Shown piece by piece: positions 14,255 through 20,970 of a stretch of DNA of 25,385 bases. Position 1 is the first letter of the stretch. Every line of letters begins with the position of its first letter. Origin of the DNA: JACQID01 sp035289125 (lineage in GTDB: Archaea; Aenigmatarchaeota; Aenigmatarchaeia; GW2011-AR5); the NCBI GenBank assembly GCA_035289125.1, contig DATDXW010000015.1, positions 1-25,385 of the forward strand, written 5' to 3'. The position numbers were made by a program, and so were the translations under genes. The notes under the pieces are model-generated. The model made no database searches and was not told the origin of the DNA. It was given only the letters and a program-made list of their open reading frames with translations.

Positions 14255-14563
14255 ATGGATTCTTTTCAGTTCAAGCGCGCCCCGGCGGTTCCCAGAAAAA
14301 TATCCGAAATAGCGCCGGACAGTGACATACGCGTCAGGATTCTCGGGCGTGTGATAGATCGTGCCGAGGACACGGTGGTGATAGACGATGGCTCTGCGAA
14401 AGTTGAAGTAACAACCGAGCAGCCCGCAGAGTTTGGGGATGTCGTGCGAATAATAGCCCGTGTCCTTCCGTTGGAAACGGGTTACGACCTGAGGGCCGAG
14501 TTAACGCAGGACATGTCAAAGCTTGATATGGAGTTATATAGAAAGGTAATGGGGAATGTATAA
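14255..14563 (+). CDS. OB-fold nucleic-acid-binding protein, RPA-like small subunit candidate
   Basis: 102 residues with the alternating strands of an OB barrel: SDIRVRILGRVIDRAEDTVV, IDDGSAKVEVTTEQPAEFGD, VVRIIARVLP, YDLRAELTQDM, then a C-terminal helix (KLDMELYRKV). The pattern of a D-D-G-S/T turn followed by a second strand resembles small RPA-type or telomere-type OB proteins. Its stop shares one base with the PCNA start (TAATG), so it is co-translated with the sliding clamp, which favours a DNA replication or repair role. Single-stranded DNA binding is inferred from fold and neighbour only; tRNA- or exosome-related OB proteins remain possible. Confidence 0.7.
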   Translation: MDSFQFKRAPAVPRKISEIAPDSDIRVRILGRVIDRAEDTVVIDDGSAKVEVTTEQPAEFGDVVRIIARVLPLETGYDLRAELTQDMSKLDMELYRKVMGNV

Positions 14564-15312
14564 TGTTCAAGGCTGAGATGGTGGACGCGCGGTTATTAAA
14601 GGACAGTCTGGAAGCCGTAGCAGAGCTCATAGATGAAGGAGAACTCATAATAGGGAAGGACGGCATCCGTCTCGTCGCTTCAGACAGGGCGGTCGTGGCA
14701 GTAGTGGATTATTTTATATCTAGGAATGCCTTTGAAAAATACGAGTTCACGGAAGATGCAAGGCTTGGCGTCAACATGGGAAATTTCATGAACATACTAC
14801 GCCGGGCGAAAAACGAGCGCCTTGCCATGTCAGCGGACGGTAGCGGAATATTGATAAGCTTCCATGGGGACTCATCAAGGCACTTCACGCTTCCCGTCAT
14901 AGCTGTTTCCCGCGAGGAGACGCCGGACCTTGTGAAGCTCGAATCCGGCTTCACAACGGCGTTTGCCGTTGATTCGGAGGCGTTGGCAAACGGCGTGGAG
15001 GACGCAGAGCTGGTGGGCGATTCGATAGTCTTCACGGTAAGGAAGGACATGTTTATCCTTCACTCGGAAGGAGATTCGTCTTCAACGCGGCTGGAGATGC
15101 TGCCCAGTGCATCGCTGGAAATCGTGAAAGTTTCAGAGCCGGTAAGGGCGCGTTATTCCATTGATTACATGAAAAAGATGCTCAAGGCGCGCAAGCTTTC
15201 CGACAGGGCACGGGTTTCTCTTGCGTCCGAATATCCGATGAAACTTTCTTTCTCGGTGCCGGACAAAGTCGAACTTTCGTTCATTCTCGCTCCGAGAGTG
15301 GAAGAAGGATAA
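14563..15312 (+). CDS. pcn: DNA polymerase sliding clamp PCNA
   Basis: Ring-forming clamp that tethers DNA polymerase, ligase and nucleases to DNA; 249 aa, the standard archaeal length. Family signs are the start FKAEMVDARLLKDSLEAVAE, IGKDGIRLVASDRAVVAVVD in the first domain, LGVNMGNFMNILRRAKNER, the interdomain connector region, and the second domain ending RYSIDYMKKMLKARKLSDRA, VSLASEYPMKLSF and the C-terminal LSFILAPRVEEG. Only one PCNA gene is visible, so a homotrimer is expected. It is coupled to the OB-fold gene. Confidence 0.95.
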   Translation: MFKAEMVDARLLKDSLEAVAELIDEGELIIGKDGIRLVASDRAVVAVVDYFISRNAFEKYEFTEDARLGVNMGNFMNILRRAKNERLAMSADGSGILISFHGDSSRHFTLPVIAVSREETPDLVKLESGFTTAFAVDSEALANGVEDAELVGDSIVFTVRKDMFILHSEGDSSSTRLEMLPSASLEIVKVSEPVRARYSIDYMKKMLKARKLSDRARVSLASEYPMKLSFSVPDKVELSFILAPRVEEG

Positions 15313-15384
15313 TTCATAGTCATACATCATCTGGGTTCGTATAATTATTATATTGTTTAATTGCTGCGCCACATCATTAGAATC

Positions 15385-15392
15385 TATATATA
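15385..15392 (+). promoter_or_regulatory. TATA box of the pilin genes
   Basis: TATATATA is centred about 28 nt before the ATG at 15417, giving a leader of 0-3 nt. It is among the best TATA matches in the window. The rest of 15313-15384 shows only AT-rich sequence. Confidence 0.6.
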
Positions 15393-15416
15393 CTGTGATG
15401 CTCCTTAATAATAGAT

Positions 15417-15875
15417 ATGAAAGGCATATCACCTCTTCTTGCGTCCATTCTTCTCATCGCCATTACCGTGGCAGTGGCTTCCCTCGCTTCAGGATGGTTT
15501 ACATCGACGATAAGAGCCGCCACGACTGCAACAACTAACAGGACCAATACAGCGTTAGACTGCTCGGGTGCCTCGGTTTCCGTGGATAGCATTTATATTA
15601 CGGGTACGACATCAGCGGCGATAAAGGCAGTCGTCCGCAACAACGGGCAGATTGATGGAATGACCATAGTGGGCGCGCAGGCATACAACACGACAGGCGG
15701 TAACTTTTCGGCCACAGGATTGCCTGTCGTAAGCGTCAATCAGGGAAGTATCGTTACGTTATCTTTCGTTCCGGGTACTTTTGTGGCATGCCCCGCGTCG
15801 TTCGCATCACTAGTCGTCACGACTAACTGTGGTGGAATATCGGACACGTTCACAGGAATACCGACATGCAGGTGA
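15417..15875 (+). CDS. Archaeal type IV pilin-like protein, copy 1
   Basis: 152-residue secreted subunit of a surface filament. The N terminus MKGISPLLASILLIAITVAV is a class III signal: a short charged head ending KG, the prepilin peptidase site, then the hydrophobic assembly helix (pilin family with DUF1628-like N terminus). The mature part is Thr/Ser/Asn/Gly-rich with beta character and several N-x-S/T glycosylation sequons, such as NRTN and NTTG. Four cysteines (DCSG, ACPAS, TNCGG, PTCR) are conserved in the second copy and could form two disulfides. A TATA box sits just upstream. The stop overlaps the Shine-Dalgarno site of copy 2. Confidence 0.85.
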   Translation: MKGISPLLASILLIAITVAVASLASGWFTSTIRAATTATTNRTNTALDCSGASVSVDSIYITGTTSAAIKAVVRNNGQIDGMTIVGAQAYNTTGGNFSATGLPVVSVNQGSIVTLSFVPGTFVACPASFASLVVTTNCGGISDTFTGIPTCR

Positions 15876-15876
15876 T
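15871..15876 (+). promoter_or_regulatory. Shine-Dalgarno site of the second pilin gene
   Basis: GGTGAT, matching the archaeal 16S 3' end, overlaps the stop codon of pilin 1 and lies 3 nt before the ATG at 15880. It marks 15880 as the start and shows that copy 2 is translated from a shared mRNA. Confidence 0.6.
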
Positions 15877-15879
15877 GAT

Positions 15880-16344
15880 ATGAAAGGAATATCTCCGTTG
15901 CTCGCATCCATCCTTCTCATCGCCATAACCGTGGCTATAGCCTCTTTAGCATCGGGTTGGTTCACTTCCACGATAAGAGCCTCCACGACGGCGACGACCA
16001 ACAGGACTAACACTGCTTTAGACTGCTCAGGCGCGTCCATAGCGATAGACAATCTCTTCATAACAGGGACAACCGGTTTCGGTTCGGCTGCCAGGGCAAT
16101 CGTCCGTAACAACGGGCAGATTGACGGGCTTACGATATTGAGCGCCCAGTTATATAATACTACAGGCGCAAACTTCACGGCATCTTCCACGCCCATCACG
16201 GGCGTCAATGCAGGTGGCATAATCACTCTGGCTATTCCGCAGACGAATTTCTCTTCTTGCCCGGCGGCTTTCTCGCGCCTCGTCGTCACGACGAATTGTG
16301 GTGGAATATCGGACACGTTCACAGGAACGCCTGTCTGCCGATAA
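15880..16344 (+). CDS. Archaeal type IV pilin-like protein, copy 2
   Basis: 154-residue paralogue of the preceding pilin, with the N terminus MKGISPLLASILLIAITVAI and the same four-cysteine layout (DCSG, SCPAA, TNCGG, PVCR). The start at 15880 is preferred to an upstream in-frame codon because of the GGTGAT site. The helix and the C-terminal region are nearly identical to copy 1, including a 31-nt identical stretch, whereas the middle has diverged. The pair probably forms two subunits (major/minor) of one pilus or adhesion filament. No pilus ATPase or membrane platform genes lie nearby. Confidence 0.85.
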   Translation: MKGISPLLASILLIAITVAIASLASGWFTSTIRASTTATTNRTNTALDCSGASIAIDNLFITGTTGFGSAARAIVRNNGQIDGLTILSAQLYNTTGANFTASSTPITGVNAGGIITLAIPQTNFSSCPAAFSRLVVTTNCGGISDTFTGTPVCR

Positions 16345-16436
16345 ACAACTTCGGGCTTTTCTGCAAAGGATGCCAATACCCTTCACTCATTTCATTCGTG
16401 AATCTGTATCCATACCCCGCATTCTCGGAGTGAATT

Positions 16437-16454
16437 GACGCACCGCTGTGCGTC
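16437..16454. repeat. Intergenic hairpin repeat, copy D
   Basis: GACGCAC-CGCT-GTGCGTC forms a 7-bp hairpin with a 4-nt loop. It is the exact inverse of 20588-20605 and a compensated variant of 5382-5399. It lies in the 289-bp convergent gap 16345-16633, which also holds a small CTCGC/GCGAG hairpin near 16497 and an AT-rich TATA-like stretch near 16570, but no supported gene. Confidence 0.75.
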
Positions 16455-16633
16455 GGTTCCCATCGCGTCGTATCCCATATTATATTTGACTATTTCTCGC
16501 TTCGCGAGGCGATGCCATATCATGCTTTGAGAAATTCGGGAAAGCTTTGCTTGAATTAGCCTGAAGATATTTATAACGACGACTGAATATCGTAACATTA
16601 AACTAAGCATTCCTATGACGATTTTTCACGGAA

Positions 16634-17314
16634 TCATCTCAAATAAGTCCATTCGTCACCGGAATATTTGCCGCACAGCATTGCGACCCGGCTTTTTTCG
16701 CTCCGAGTAAGCGCACTGGGCTTGCAGTCGCCTTCGCAGAATGCGCGGATAATTGACTCTTCCACGTTTTTTTTCTCGGCCGCAACGAAAGACGTTTCCT
16801 CTTTTCCCACGGCGCCCCGCAGGAACATGTTTTTCCGGGTACCGGTGAATATGAAGCATTGTACAAGTGCCACGTTTTTGACAAGCGTGGACGAGAGCCA
16901 CGCCACTCGCTTCCCGCCCTCTGTTATCCTGTCAGGAGGCTCGAACTCAACTTTCACGTTCATGGTAGCTAAGGCACGCACGAGCGTGAGAGATGCTTCC
17001 CTCATACAGCTTTCAAGATACGCCGAAAAAAGATAGGACGGTGCTATCGCACTGAATGACACGCCCTCTTCGTGATATGCCGCCCCGCCGCCTGTTATCC
17101 TTCTCACGACGTCCGCGCCTTCGGCACGGCATTCCCGCATATTCAGCGCTTCACGGACTTTCTGGTAGTGTCCGATAGACACCGCCTGCGGGTTCCACTC
17201 GTAAAACCGCAGCACAGGCATTCCGTCCGAAGCCACGCTCTCAACGATGGATTCGTCAATCGCCATGTTCATCGCGGCGGTATGAATCTCACAATCAATA
17301 ACACGCCATTTCAT
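16634..17314 (-). CDS. Lipoate-protein ligase A-like protein 2
   Basis: 226-residue member of the biotin/lipoate ligase family, third gene of the operon. It has LRFYEWNPQAVSIGHYQ, the full lipoyl-AMP loop RRITGGGAAYHEEGVSFSAI (RRxxGGGxxYH) and a C-terminal KYSGDEWTYLR. The second motif, normally GxKIxGxA around the catalytic lysine, reads GGKRVAWLSS: the lysine is kept but the Gly/Ser context is lost. The start at 17314 is chosen because it overlaps the lplB stop as ATGA. An open frame extends 18 codons upstream but runs through lplB. It may be a ligase, an amidotransferase, or a binding half working with the first gene. Confidence 0.8.
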   Translation of the reverse strand: MKWRVIDCEIHTAAMNMAIDESIVESVASDGMPVLRFYEWNPQAVSIGHYQKVREALNMRECRAEGADVVRRITGGGAAYHEEGVSFSAIAPSYLFSAYLESCMREASLTLVRALATMNVKVEFEPPDRITEGGKRVAWLSSTLVKNVALVQCFIFTGTRKNMFLRGAVGKEETSFVAAEKKNVEESIIRAFCEGDCKPSALTRSEKSRVAMLCGKYSGDEWTYLR

Positions 17315-17592
17315 GACATCACCTTCATTACTGCCTTGACCAGATCGCCTGCAGAAAATCCGGCGCAATCCGCGCCCGTTTTTTTCATCGCAGCGCCGAC
17401 TTTGGCCGCTATCCGGAGGGCGCCGTCTTCCGGCGATGCCCCGACGAGTGCCTTTTCTATCTCCGTCACGGCTTCAGGCGGCGACATATGGAAGCTTCCG
17501 GTGATTGAAGCGGCCGTTATGCGCCTGTTGTCCATTCTGACCTCTACGTGTATGGGCTGGTCGTACGCTGTTTTGAAGGAGACATCAGTCAT
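17311..17592 (-). CDS. lplB: Lipoate-protein ligase accessory domain protein (LplB type)
   Basis: 93-residue stand-alone version of the lipoate-ligase C-terminal domain. The sequence MDNRRITAASITGSFHMSPP followed by EAVTEIEKALVG and CAGFSAGDLVKAVMKVM matches the family pattern of a beta-hairpin plus helices (domain found at the C terminus of bacterial LplA). In Thermoplasma acidophilum the ligase is split into LplA and LplB, and LplB is needed for lipoate adenylation. Here the gene lies between two lplA-like genes, overlapping the upstream one by 8 bp and the downstream one by 4 bp. Confidence 0.8.
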   Translation of the reverse strand: MTDVSFKTAYDQPIHVEVRMDNRRITAASITGSFHMSPPEAVTEIEKALVGASPEDGALRIAAKVGAAMKKTGADCAGFSAGDLVKAVMKVMS

Positions 17593-18481
17593 TTGACGCC
17601 ATCCTCCTGAAATTACGATCGTTAACTTGAAGATACATGCAGTATCCGAGCTTCTTTTTCAGGCCGCCGTTTAGCTCTTCTCCCGGAATCTCTTCCACGT
17701 CTTCCGATGTGAAAGAAGGGCTGCGTTCCTCCGTCCATGCATCGTTCCCGTATCTTTTCGCGAGCAGCGGCATCGCCTTTGCCACAGTTTTTTCGTTTAT
17801 TGGCTCGTTTGCATGCTTCCCTCCTGCCAACTCTGCCAGAATCCGTTCCGCCATAATGTTCTTGACGGCATTGTTTCTCTGCGGCGCATTTTTTGCAGCG
17901 TCCGTTTCTCCGGCTACAGTGGGCGCATTTTTCAGAGCGTCGTATTCGCTATACGTCTTAGTGCCTATCTTTCTTTTGCCCAACGCTATGCGCGCGGCAA
18001 GCTTCTCCATCTGATAAGGCTCGATTAGAATAAGCCCGTGAATAAGCGCGCTTTCCACTCCCCAGAACATCGCATGCCCGGCGACCACTTTGTCGCCTAT
18101 GTTGATGGACGACGCGTGGTTATCTGCCGTGACATCATCTATTCCCATATTTTCCACAGCCGCCCTTATTTTTTCGGCGTAGTATGCGCGCATATCTTCG
18201 TAACCACGAAAAGAGCCGTCGCGGGGAACTGCTATTGAATATGCGAGTATGTTTTTCCCGGTCTGCACGTGCGAGCCGCCGGTGACGCGTCGCACCACGT
18301 CCGCGTCGCGCTTTTTCAGGGCGTCCGTAGACTGGGCATAGCCGAGAACGACGCTGTCTCGGGCGAAGTCATAAAATCTTATTGCCGCTTTCTTTTTGGC
18401 GCGGAGAAGCATTGCTTCTTCCAGCGCCATGTTTACGGCGGCGTTGTAAGTGCCGAATCCCCAGTATTCGTAATTGAACAT
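17585..18481 (-). CDS. lplA: Lipoate-protein ligase A-like protein 1
   Basis: 298 residues, first gene of the operon. It starts MFNYEYWGFGTYNAAVNMAL, and AIRFYDFARDSVVLGYAQ, GDKVVAGHAMFW with the likely catalytic lysine, ALIHGLILIEP and KRYGNDAWTEE identify the lipoate-ligase fold. The first motif is degenerate: RRVTGGSHVQTGKNILAYSI lacks the third Gly and the His of RRxxGGGxxxH. An open frame continues 78 codons upstream, but those codons are antisense to the divergent membrane-protein gene and have no family likeness, so I start at 18481. A minus-strand TATA-like TTATTTAT (18504-18511) lies 26 nt away. The C-terminal 25 residues (from about GLKKKLGYCMY) are extra. Confidence 0.82.
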   Translation of the reverse strand: MFNYEYWGFGTYNAAVNMALEEAMLLRAKKKAAIRFYDFARDSVVLGYAQSTDALKKRDADVVRRVTGGSHVQTGKNILAYSIAVPRDGSFRGYEDMRAYYAEKIRAAVENMGIDDVTADNHASSINIGDKVVAGHAMFWGVESALIHGLILIEPYQMEKLAARIALGKRKIGTKTYSEYDALKNAPTVAGETDAAKNAPQRNNAVKNIMAERILAELAGGKHANEPINEKTVAKAMPLLAKRYGNDAWTEERSPSFTSEDVEEIPGEELNGGLKKKLGYCMYLQVNDRNFRRMASND

Positions 18482-18485
18482 GAGA

Positions 18486-18511
18486 ATTAATACGTTCCCT
18501 GTGATAAATAA
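18486..18511. promoter_or_regulatory. Interlocked divergent promoters for lplA and the 18516 gene
   Basis: Only 34 bp separate the two starts. ATTAATAC (18486-18493) lies about 27 nt before the plus-strand ATG at 18516. TTATTTAT on the minus strand (18504-18511) lies about 26 nt before the lplA ATG at 18481. Each core promoter sits inside the region polymerase needs for the other gene. Confidence 0.5.
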
Positions 18512-18515
18512 TTTT

Positions 18516-18809
18516 ATGGGTGCGACATTTCGTGCAGTAATCATTATTATTATTGCGTTTACCATAGGGTTTGGTTCTTCGTATCTGTATTCGTCCCCTT
18601 TACATATAGTTTTAACGGGAGTGGCATACGGCATAATGGGCAATCTGACAAAAGAGTTCGGAATATTTGAAAGTTTTGCAGTGGCATTAGGGGTTACAAC
18701 AGGCTTCATATACAACGGTTACAATGCCAGCTTCTTGGGCTCTATGGTACTCTTCTTTTTAGGATATTTTGTTACGCTTGGCATCGGATACGCTATTAGG
18801 AAATCATAA
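18516..18809 (+). CDS. Small integral membrane protein, unknown function
   Basis: 97 residues, almost entirely hydrophobic: FRAVIIIIIAFTIGFGSSYL, LHIVLTGVAYGIMGNL, a helix around FAVALGVTTGFIY and SMVLFFLGYFVTLGIGYAI, so three or four membrane spans with short polar loops. The ATG at 18516 is chosen over 18474 because a TATA-like element lies 27 nt upstream of it and the longer form overlaps lplA. No named family recognised. It is divergent from the lipoate operon and convergent with the aminotransferase. Confidence 0.65.
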   Translation: MGATFRAVIIIIIAFTIGFGSSYLYSSPLHIVLTGVAYGIMGNLTKEFGIFESFAVALGVTTGFIYNGYNASFLGSMVLFFLGYFVTLGIGYAIRKS

Positions 18810-18856
18810 CGACAATTGCGAAGGATTCTCAAACTTATTGAACACTACCATAATGT

Positions 18857-19984
18857 CTATCTTCTATTCAGAAACCGCTCAATCCTATCCATCGCTTTCT
18901 CTATCTTTTCGTAAGATGTGGCATAGGAGCAGCGTATATGTCCTTCCCCGCCCTGCCCGAATTCGCTTCCTGGAACGACGGCTACTTTTTCTTTTTTTAA
19001 GAGTTTCACGGCGAATTTCCGGTCATCGCCATGCATCTTAGAGAATGTATAGAAAGCCCCCTGCGGCATCCGGGTTTCCAATCCTATCTCGTTGAGTCTT
19101 GACACTATCGTTCTTCTCCGCTTGTCATACTCTTTCACCATTTTTTTCGTGTAGGCGCTCTGCGTCAGCGCTTTCGCGCCCACCATTTGCGATATTGTCG
19201 GCGCAGAAATTGTAGAATAGACGTGGATTTTGCGCATTGCCGCGGCGAGCTTTGGCGGTGCGATGGCGTATCCAAGGCGGTAACCGCACATCGCGTAGCT
19301 TTTCGAGAAGCTCTGAAATGTAACGGCGTGTTCTGCCATGCCGTTCAACGATGCTATGGAGATGTGCTTTGCGCCGTAGGTTATCTTCTCATAAGCCTCG
19401 TCGCTGAAGACCATGAGGTCATTTTCAATGGCGATGTCCGCGAGCTCTTCCAGTGTCTTTCGTGGATAAACCGCACCGGTCGGGTTGGACGGCGTGCAGA
19501 TGAGAATGGCTTTCGTTTTCTTGGTTATTTTTTTGCGCATATCATCAATATCAGGCAAGAATTCCTCGTCCAGCTTTGAGAAAACGGGAAATATGTCCAG
19601 AAGTTCGAACATCGGCGTGTATCCGAGAAACGCGGGGCTTGGAATGATAACTTGCTCCGTCGCGTCCAGCGTTGAGGCGGCTGCGAGCATCAGCGCTTCC
19701 TGGCTGCCGTTCGTGACTACGACCTGCTCAGGCGAGCATTTTATGCCGTTCTCTTTCGCTACTTTTTTCGTCAGCGCCTCGCGCAAATCTTTCCGTCCGG
19801 CAGGTGGCGAGTAATGATTGGCTTTTGCCATCATCTTCCGCGCATAAGCGACGACAGCAGGCGGTGCAGGGAAATCCGGCTCGCCTGCGCCCAGTGAGAT
19901 TATACGTTTGTCTTCAGACGCGACCTTTATCAGCTTCTCTATCATCGCTTCGGGCAGCTCCTGCTCGCGTTCTGAGATGTGCAT
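18857..19984 (-). CDS. Pyridoxal-phosphate aminotransferase, class I/II (aspartate aminotransferase family)
   Basis: 375 residues, transfers amino groups between amino acids and 2-oxoacids. Typical blocks are IISLGAGEPDFPAPPAV, HYSPPAGRKDLREALTK, VVVTNGSQEALMLA, CTPSNPTGAVY (substrate/PLP Asn), VFSDEAYEKI (Asp to the PLP nitrogen), the Schiff-base lysine in FQSFSKSYAMCGYRLGY, and HIRCSYATS with the carboxylate-binding Arg. This fits the AspC/AlaT-like subgroup of archaea; substrate specificity cannot be read from sequence. The ATG at 19984 lies about 27 nt from a TATA element shared with the divergent CoA-binding gene, so it is predicted leaderless. Confidence 0.92.
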   Translation of the reverse strand: MHISEREQELPEAMIEKLIKVASEDKRIISLGAGEPDFPAPPAVVAYARKMMAKANHYSPPAGRKDLREALTKKVAKENGIKCSPEQVVVTNGSQEALMLAAASTLDATEQVIIPSPAFLGYTPMFELLDIFPVFSKLDEEFLPDIDDMRKKITKKTKAILICTPSNPTGAVYPRKTLEELADIAIENDLMVFSDEAYEKITYGAKHISIASLNGMAEHAVTFQSFSKSYAMCGYRLGYAIAPPKLAAAMRKIHVYSTISAPTISQMVGAKALTQSAYTKKMVKEYDKRRRTIVSRLNEIGLETRMPQGAFYTFSKMHGDDRKFAVKLLKKEKVAVVPGSEFGQGGEGHIRCSYATSYEKIEKAMDRIERFLNRR

Positions 19985-20006
19985 GATACGCTTTGTGGAT
20001 GGCGGC

Positions 20007-20013
20007 TTTTATA
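20007..20013. promoter_or_regulatory. Possible bidirectional TATA element
   Basis: TTTTATA/TATAAAA is centred about 26 nt from the aminotransferase ATG (19984, minus) and about 25 nt from the ATG at 20035 (plus). On the minus strand it is preceded by the purine-rich GCGAAAC, a better BRE than the GGCGGC on the plus side. Confidence 0.5.
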
Positions 20014-20034
20014 GTTTCGCGGCGAAATTCCTGC

Positions 20035-20412
20035 ATGGACGGGCAGATGAAGAGCGTGGCAATCGTGGGCGCGTCGCGCGACCCGGCGAAAGACAGTCAC
20101 AAGGTGTCCAAGTACCTCAAGGAGCGTGGATACAGGATAATTCCGATAAATCCCGCGGCGACGGAGATTCTGGGGGAAAAATGCTACCCGTCGCTGAGTG
20201 CCGCCCCTCCGGCGGACATCGTGGATGTTTTCCGCCCTTCTTCGGAGGTCATGGCGATAGCGCGAGAAGCGGTGGCGACGAAACAAAAATGCGGCAAGCC
20301 TCTTGTTTTCTGGATGCAGCTCGGCATAGAGAATGAACAGGCGCGGATACTTCTGGAACGCGAGGGTATTTTTGTCGTTGAGAACAAGTGCATGATGAAG
20401 GAAAAGAAGTAA
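20035..20412 (+). CDS. CoA-binding Rossmann-fold protein (YccU type)
   Basis: 125 residues of the stand-alone CoA-binding domain family. Motifs: VAIVGASRDPAKDSHKVSKY (nucleotide-binding start), RIIPINPAATEILGEKCYPS, ADIVDVFRPSSEV, FWMQLGIENEQA and the C-terminal VVENKCMMKE with the conserved Cys. Members bind CoA; a metabolic or regulatory role is presumed but not defined. I start at the ATG at 20035, which lies 25 nt from a TATA element; upstream codons to 19993 would overlap that element. It could also begin at 20047. Confidence 0.85.
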   Translation: MDGQMKSVAIVGASRDPAKDSHKVSKYLKERGYRIIPINPAATEILGEKCYPSLSAAPPADIVDVFRPSSEVMAIAREAVATKQKCGKPLVFWMQLGIENEQARILLEREGIFVVENKCMMKEKK

Positions 20413-20432
20413 GGCGTAAAGTTACAGCCCGC

Positions 20433-20626
20433 ACATCTGAAGCCGCCGACGCAAGCGATAAAGGCATGTTTGTATATCATTCCTCTCGTATGACGATAAG
20501 TAAAGCCTAAAACGAATCCGCCCCGCCGAAAATCACGAACGAGAAGTCCTTTTATGCCCCGCATACTGAAAGCCGCCGAAGCGATTGGACGCACAGCGGT
20601 GCGTCCTTCACCAGCGGGTAGTTTAC
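20433..20626. repeat. Intergenic mosaic repeat, copy E (most complete)
   Basis: Convergent gap between the CoA-binding and SufT-like genes. 20565-20585 repeats 3379-3399 exactly; 20588-20605 is a hairpin (GACGCAC-AGCG-GTGCGTC) inverse to 16437-16454; 20601-20626 is a 26-nt exact inverse of 8676-8701. A diverged copy of the first block (ctgaagccgccgacgcaagc) starts near 20437. No ORF is supported in 20413-20633. Confidence 0.75.
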
Positions 20627-20633
20627 TTGAAAA

Positions 20634-20939
20634 TCACATGAAAGCCAGCAATGCTTTGCCTTCTTCTGTCATGCGCTCCATGCCCCAAGGCGGGTCCCAG
20701 ACCAAGACGATTTCCACGGAAGTTACGCCGTCCACGCCTTTGGCGAAAGTTTTCGTGTTTTCTATTATCTCGTTCGCTGCAGGGCACATCGGCGATGTCA
20801 TGGTCATCTCTATTCTGACCGCGCCATTGTCGGATATCTCCATGTAATAGACGAGCCCCAAATCCACGATGTTTATGCCTATTTCCGGGTCGGTGACGTT
20901 CTTCAGGGCTTCCGTTATCTTTTCTTTTGACGGCATCAT
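20634..20939 (-). CDS. MIP18/SufT-family iron-sulfur assembly protein (DUF59)
   Basis: 101 residues covering exactly one domain of the MIP18/PaaD family, used in Fe-S cluster maturation. The core reads ALKNVTDPEIGINIVDLGLV, then VRIEMTMTSPMCPAANEII with the conserved Cys (usual form TSPGCP), and ends VEIVLVWDPPWGMERMTEEG, the family's VWDPPW motif. No catalytic domain is attached. The ATG pair at 20939/20936 is 24-27 nt from AT-rich TATA-like sequence (20956-20970, minus). Client proteins are not suggested by the neighbours; the PDH-linked lipoate supply could depend on an Fe-S lipoyl synthase, but that gene is not in view. Confidence 0.88.
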   Translation of the reverse strand: MMPSKEKITEALKNVTDPEIGINIVDLGLVYYMEISDNGAVRIEMTMTSPMCPAANEIIENTKTFAKGVDGVTSVEIVLVWDPPWGMERMTEEGKALLAFM

Positions 20940-20970
20940 TTAAATAGTTTGAGTGATATTTATTAAATAT
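20938..20970. promoter_or_regulatory. Interlocked divergent leaderless promoters
   Basis: The two start codons are only 29 bp apart. ATTTAAATAG (20938-20947) is the TATA candidate for the plus gene and touches the start codon of the minus gene. ATATTTAATAAATAT on the minus strand (20956-20970) is the TATA candidate for the minus gene and touches the start codon of the plus gene. Confidence 0.55.

Noticed and set aside
16392..16610. A 72-codon minus-strand frame in the gap between pilin 2 and the lipoate operon
   Set aside because: It runs through the hairpin repeat, has no ribosome site and no recognisable domain; treated as chance.
18482..18715. A 78-codon N-terminal extension of lplA
   Set aside because: No likeness to lipoate ligases, antisense to the divergent membrane-protein gene, and a TATA-like element supports the inner start at 18481.
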